A stretch of DNA of 33,722 nt. It comes from Planctomycetota bacterium. Its GTDB lineage: Bacteria; Planctomycetota; PUPC01; JACPCR01. Of the stretch, positions 31,119 through 33,722 are shown piece after piece (the stretch's first letter is position 1; every line of letters begins with the position of its first letter). A program made the translations under genes and the position numbers. The stretch lies in contig JACPCR010000123.1 in assembly GCA_016179685.1 (NCBI GenBank), positions 1 through 33,722 of the forward strand, given 5' to 3'. Under the pieces are notes generated by a model that saw only the letters and a program-made list of their open reading frames with translations, was not told where the DNA came from and ran no database searches.

Positions 31119-31208
31119 GTTGGAGTGACGGCTTTAGCCGTTGTCCGACCAGCGCCACGCCTCAAGGCCTGTCTGCGCCGCCGCGCGGCAGGCAGGCGTG
31201 ACTCCAAC
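31119..31208. repeat. Palindromic repeat upstream of the MazG-like gene
   Basis: GTTGGAGT (31119-31126) and ACTCCAAC (31201-31208) enclose a perfect hairpin ACGGCT-TT-AGCCGT (31128-31141) and a GC-rich imperfect hairpin (about 31170-31196). It looks like a dispersed repeat unit. The 500-nt divergent gap 31050-31551 holds only repeats. Confidence 0.5.
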
Positions 31209-31266
31209 ATCTCCGCGCGACGCGTAAACTTTCACAAGTAAATCTCTACCTCGGCCACCCAGACCC

Positions 31267-31325
31267 TTGTTTCTAGCTGTCACAACGGAGCGAGTCCGCG
31301 AGCTTCGTAAACCGCGCTCCTGACG
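31267..31325. repeat. 59-bp dispersed repeat, copy 2
   Basis: Partner of 29514-29572 (51 of 59 positions equal, same orientation, 1.75 kb apart). Confidence 0.65.
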
Positions 31326-31497
31326 CAAAAGCATGCACATCCCAAGAGTATAACGTATTGAAAACATTGCCTCATGTGTTAGGGTCTCGAGCCTGGGTGA
31401 CGTCCGGGGCGCGAATCCACCCGCGCTTCCGCCCCCGTGTGCCTAAGAAAAATCCTCCAGGGGCCCGTCGCCTCGGCAAAAGTCTCCACTCCATGGC

Positions 31498-31531
31498 CCG
31501 GAACGGAAGTGCGACGGGGCTTCCGTTCTGG
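31498..31531. repeat. CGGAAG-N10-CTTCCG hairpin before the glycosyltransferase gene
   Basis: Stem CCGGAACGGAAG (31498-31509) pairs with CTTCCGTTCTGG (31520-31531), 12 pairs with one G-T, across the 10-nt loop TGCGACGGGG. It ends 20 nt before the start codon, so in an mRNA it would sit in the leader. Confidence 0.65.
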
Positions 31532-31551
31532 CAAACTCGGCGATCACTGCT

Positions 31552-32859
31552 ATGAGGATTGCGCTTCTCACCGCCGGGGCCGGAGGGATGTACTGCGGGA
31601 GTTGCCTGCGGGACAACGCCCTCGCGGCCGCCCTCCTCGACCGTGGTGAAGAGGTCGTCCTCCTGCCCGCCTATACCCCGATCCGCACGGACGAACGCGA
31701 CGTGAGCGCGGGCCCGGTTTTTTATGGCGGCCTCAACGTCTATCTCCAGCAGAAATGGGGCCTGTTCCGCCATAGCCCGGCCTGGCTCGACCGGGCCCTG
31801 GACTCGCCCCGTCTGATCCGGTGGGCCGCGCGCTGGTCCGCCCGTACCGATGCGCGGCAACTCGGCGCGCTCACCCTCTCCGTCCTTCGCGGGGAACGGG
31901 GCCGGCAGCGCAAGGAACTGGACAAGCTCGTCCTGCGTCTTCAGAAGGACATCCGGCCCGAAATCGTCAACCTCCCCAACGCCCTCTTCGCCGGACTCGC
32001 ACGTCCCCTCAAGCAGAGGCTCGGCGTACCCGTAATCTGCACGATGACGGGCGAGGACCTCTTTCTCGACGCGCTCCCGGATGCCCCTCGGCGCGAGGCC
32101 TGGCAGATGCTCCGCGAGCAGGCGCGCCACGTCGACGCCTTCATCGCCACCAGCCGCTACTTCGGAGGGTTCATGTCTGAAGCCCTCGGACTCGACCCCG
32201 CCCTCGTCCACGTCGTCCATCCCGGCATCAACCTCGAGGGGTATCCGGAGGGACCCGCATCCGAACGCTCCGCGCCAGACCGGCCTGTCATCGGCTACCT
32301 CGCGCGGCTGTGCCCCGAGAAGGGCATGCACCAGCTTGTTGAGGCCTTCCGAGCCCTGCGAAGGCAACCGGGTGGCCCACCGTGCCGGCTCCGCGTCTCG
32401 GGCTACCTGGGCGAGGGTAACCGCGCCTACGTCGAGGGCTTGCGCACCCGGCTCGAAGAGGCCGGACTCGGCCGCGACTTCGATCTTCTGCCGTCGGTGG
32501 ACCGCCGGCAGAAGATCGAATTCTTGCAGGGCCTGGACGTCTTTTCCGTCCCCACCAGCTACCGCGAAGCCAAGGGAATCTTCATCCTCGAGGCCCTCGC
32601 CTGCGGCGTGCCCGTCGTCCAGCCGGCACATGGCAGCTTCCCCGAGCTCATCGAGGCCACTGGCGGCGGCCTGCTCGTGCCGCCGAACGACCCTTTGGCG
32701 CTCGCCTCCTCCCTGCAGCGGCTTCTGGAGGACTCTCTTTTGCGCCATGAGCTGGGTGAACGCGGCCGCCAGGCCGTCCGCGAGTGCTTCAATGCCGGTC
32801 GCATGGCCGAGAAGACGCTCGCCGTCTATCGGAGGTATCTGTCGCCCTCCGAGAGTTGA
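31552..32859 (+). CDS. GT4-family glycosyltransferase (GT-B fold)
   Basis: The 435-residue protein starts MRIALLTAGAGGMYCGSCLR and continues DNALAAALLDRGEEVVLLP, the N-terminal donor/acceptor fold of a subgroup common in planctomycetes and acidobacteria. The C-terminal Rossmann half (about 245-430) has GYLARLCPEKGMHQLVEAF and the E-x7-E motif (E339 and E347) in EAKGIFILEALACGVPVVQP, then GGGLLVPPNDP. Members transfer sugars from nucleotide donors; acceptor and sugar cannot be read from sequence. No cell-wall or exopolysaccharide operon surrounds it. There is no good Shine-Dalgarno site, and a hairpin lies directly upstream. Confidence 0.92.
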   Translation: MRIALLTAGAGGMYCGSCLRDNALAAALLDRGEEVVLLPAYTPIRTDERDVSAGPVFYGGLNVYLQQKWGLFRHSPAWLDRALDSPRLIRWAARWSARTDARQLGALTLSVLRGERGRQRKELDKLVLRLQKDIRPEIVNLPNALFAGLARPLKQRLGVPVICTMTGEDLFLDALPDAPRREAWQMLREQARHVDAFIATSRYFGGFMSEALGLDPALVHVVHPGINLEGYPEGPASERSAPDRPVIGYLARLCPEKGMHQLVEAFRALRRQPGGPPCRLRVSGYLGEGNRAYVEGLRTRLEEAGLGRDFDLLPSVDRRQKIEFLQGLDVFSVPTSYREAKGIFILEALACGVPVVQPAHGSFPELIEATGGGLLVPPNDPLALASSLQRLLEDSLLRHELGERGRQAVRECFNAGRMAEKTLAVYRRYLSPSES

Positions 32860-32876
32860 TTCATGGCGGGCCGTAT

Positions 32877-33080
32877 CTTCTCAATCAGTTCGGGGAGGAG
32901 GATCAGTTCAAATCGATGAATGATGAACGGAGTAGCGAAGCTCGGAAGGGCTTCGCTACAAGAAATTCAGGACTGACACCCGGCGAACGTAGGCGAAGCC
33001 CTTGCGGGCCTCGCCGAAGCGCCCAAGCGCTTCGCTACGAAGGTCAGGGCTGACACCCGGCGAACGTAGGCGAAGCCCTT
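32877..33080. repeat. BIME-like cluster of GTAG palindromes after the glycosyltransferase gene
   Basis: After a block related to 29226-29287 comes GTAGCGAAGC-N8-GCTTCGCTAC (32932-32959, perfect 10-bp arms with GTAG at both ends). Next is GTAG with stem GGCGAAGCCC / GGGCCTCGCC (32989-33015, one mismatch), then the facing CGAAGCGC-CCAA-GCGCTTCG-CTAC (33015-33038). A 31-bp direct repeat from CTGACACCCGGCGAACGTAG onward occurs at 32973-33003 and 33050-33080. These are repeated REP-like units in alternating orientation. Confidence 0.65.
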
Positions 33081-33722
33081 CGGAGACGAGCCCTTTCCAT
33101 CCTTGGCCTTCGAGGATTCTGGAGTCGTCCCTGTTGCGGCTTCCGTCCGCGGAGGTTTTTCTGTCGTCGGCCTTGTGGGCCGTGCGGCATCCGTGGAAGG
33201 GTATACGAACTTTTTCGATCCCGATCCCGACGTGCACTCAATCGAGATGACCCAAGATAAACGAAGAAGTTGCAAATTTGAGTTGGACGCACCGCAGGGG
33301 CGTCTCCTGTCTTGTTGCGTCGCCCTGGACGGCAACGGAAATGAGAGGGGCGGGGGCTGGAAGCCACTGCACCCCCATTTCCGAAGCGCCGACCACGGAG
33401 GGGCGGCGCGTTAGACTTTTCCTGTGGAGACCCGTATTAATTCATAGGGACAGTCTCAAGGCCGCCGAAAAGGCGCTCCGGCCTGGCGACCAGAGCGTAA
33501 GAGCGACTCTGGCGAGACCCGGGCTCACAACCTTGGTATTCCCGCTACTTTCCCCCTGAATGGGTTCTCATGCCAGGAACCTACAAAACCTTCCCCGAAA
33601 TATCAAGGTCTGGACGTTCTTCACTGCAGTTCAGACGTAAGCGGGGGTCGCGGTGCGGGCGGGGTAGCGTCGGGAGCGTTCAGTCGGCGGTGGGGGCGAG
33701 GTCGTGGAGTCCTGGGAGACCT
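33081..33722. other. Right-end stretch without a supported gene
   Basis: No open frame here shows family motifs, a Shine-Dalgarno site or codon use like the neighbours. A minus-strand frame from the edge (GLPGLHDLAPTAD, stop at 33680-33682) could be the C-terminus of a gene cut by the window, but 13 residues cannot support it. A short CCAGAG / CTCTGG inverted repeat lies near 33490-33512. Confidence 0.4.

Noticed and set aside
33103..33414. 103-codon open frame near the right end
   Set aside because: No start signal or motif, and codon use unlike the neighbours. It lies in a repeat-rich non-coding stretch.
1..33722. tRNA, rRNA or known riboswitch genes
   Set aside because: I looked in all gaps for T-arm-like and conserved rRNA strings and for recognisable riboswitch cores and saw none.

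Overview
The window is GC-rich bacterial chromosome with mostly single-copy housekeeping genes, many GTG/TTG starts, few clear Shine-Dalgarno sites and an unusual load of palindromic repeats. The gene types (MtaA/CmuA-like UroD protein, a decayed GHL6-type glycoside hydrolase, a GT4 enzyme opening GGMYCGSC, an Fe-S type PurF, PhoH next to a 7TM-HD protein, YbeY and RecO) suit a Planctomycetota/PVC or neighbouring candidate-phylum genome. That placement is inference from gene content and cannot be settled from this sequence alone.

Layout. 1-882: start of a minus-strand gene, a tandem array of GTAG-type palindromes, and the 3' remnant of a probable retropepsin-like aspartic protease gene split by a 260-bp MITE-like element with a perfect 11-bp target duplication. 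883-2055: UroD-family protein. 2182-12792: a co-directional envelope cluster of a zinc-ribbon/TPR/HEAT membrane protein, an IPT/TIG-ExbB fusion, ExbD, a long periplasmic TPR protein, a vWA protein with a TonB-like N-terminal helix, a small TPR membrane protein and an O-antigen-ligase-like protein. 12944-15541: argC and purF, each ending in a long perfect palindrome overlapping its stop codon. 15595-17624 (minus): an anchored protein of unknown function followed by the hydrolase pseudogene. 17858-19933: secreted serine esterase. 20249-25367: carA-purA-uppS-cdsA-phoH, tightly packed. 25666-29213: 7TM-HD protein-ybeY-recO. 29214-30054: repeat-rich gap with a second MITE copy. 30055-31049 (minus): mazG-like gene and tsaB. 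31552-32859: glycosyltransferase. 32860-33722: repeat-rich, no convincing gene.

How genes work together. The most interesting unit is 4461-10682. ExbB/ExbD-type proteins form a proton-driven inner-membrane motor that normally moves TonB or TolA. No TonB or TolA is present here. Instead the nearby vWA protein carries an S-x3-H-x6-L helix like the TonB signal anchor, a Pro/Gly-rich periplasmic stretch and a vWA domain with an intact metal site, and the ExbB homologue carries a periplasmic TIG domain. I infer a proton-motive-force-driven envelope machine whose moving arm ends in an adhesion or protein-binding vWA domain, with the long TPR protein as periplasmic scaffold.

The second theme is repeat biology: REP/BIME-like GTAG palindromes, a MITE family, a hairpin family CGGAAG-N10-CTTCCG, and long gene-end palindromes without U-tracts.
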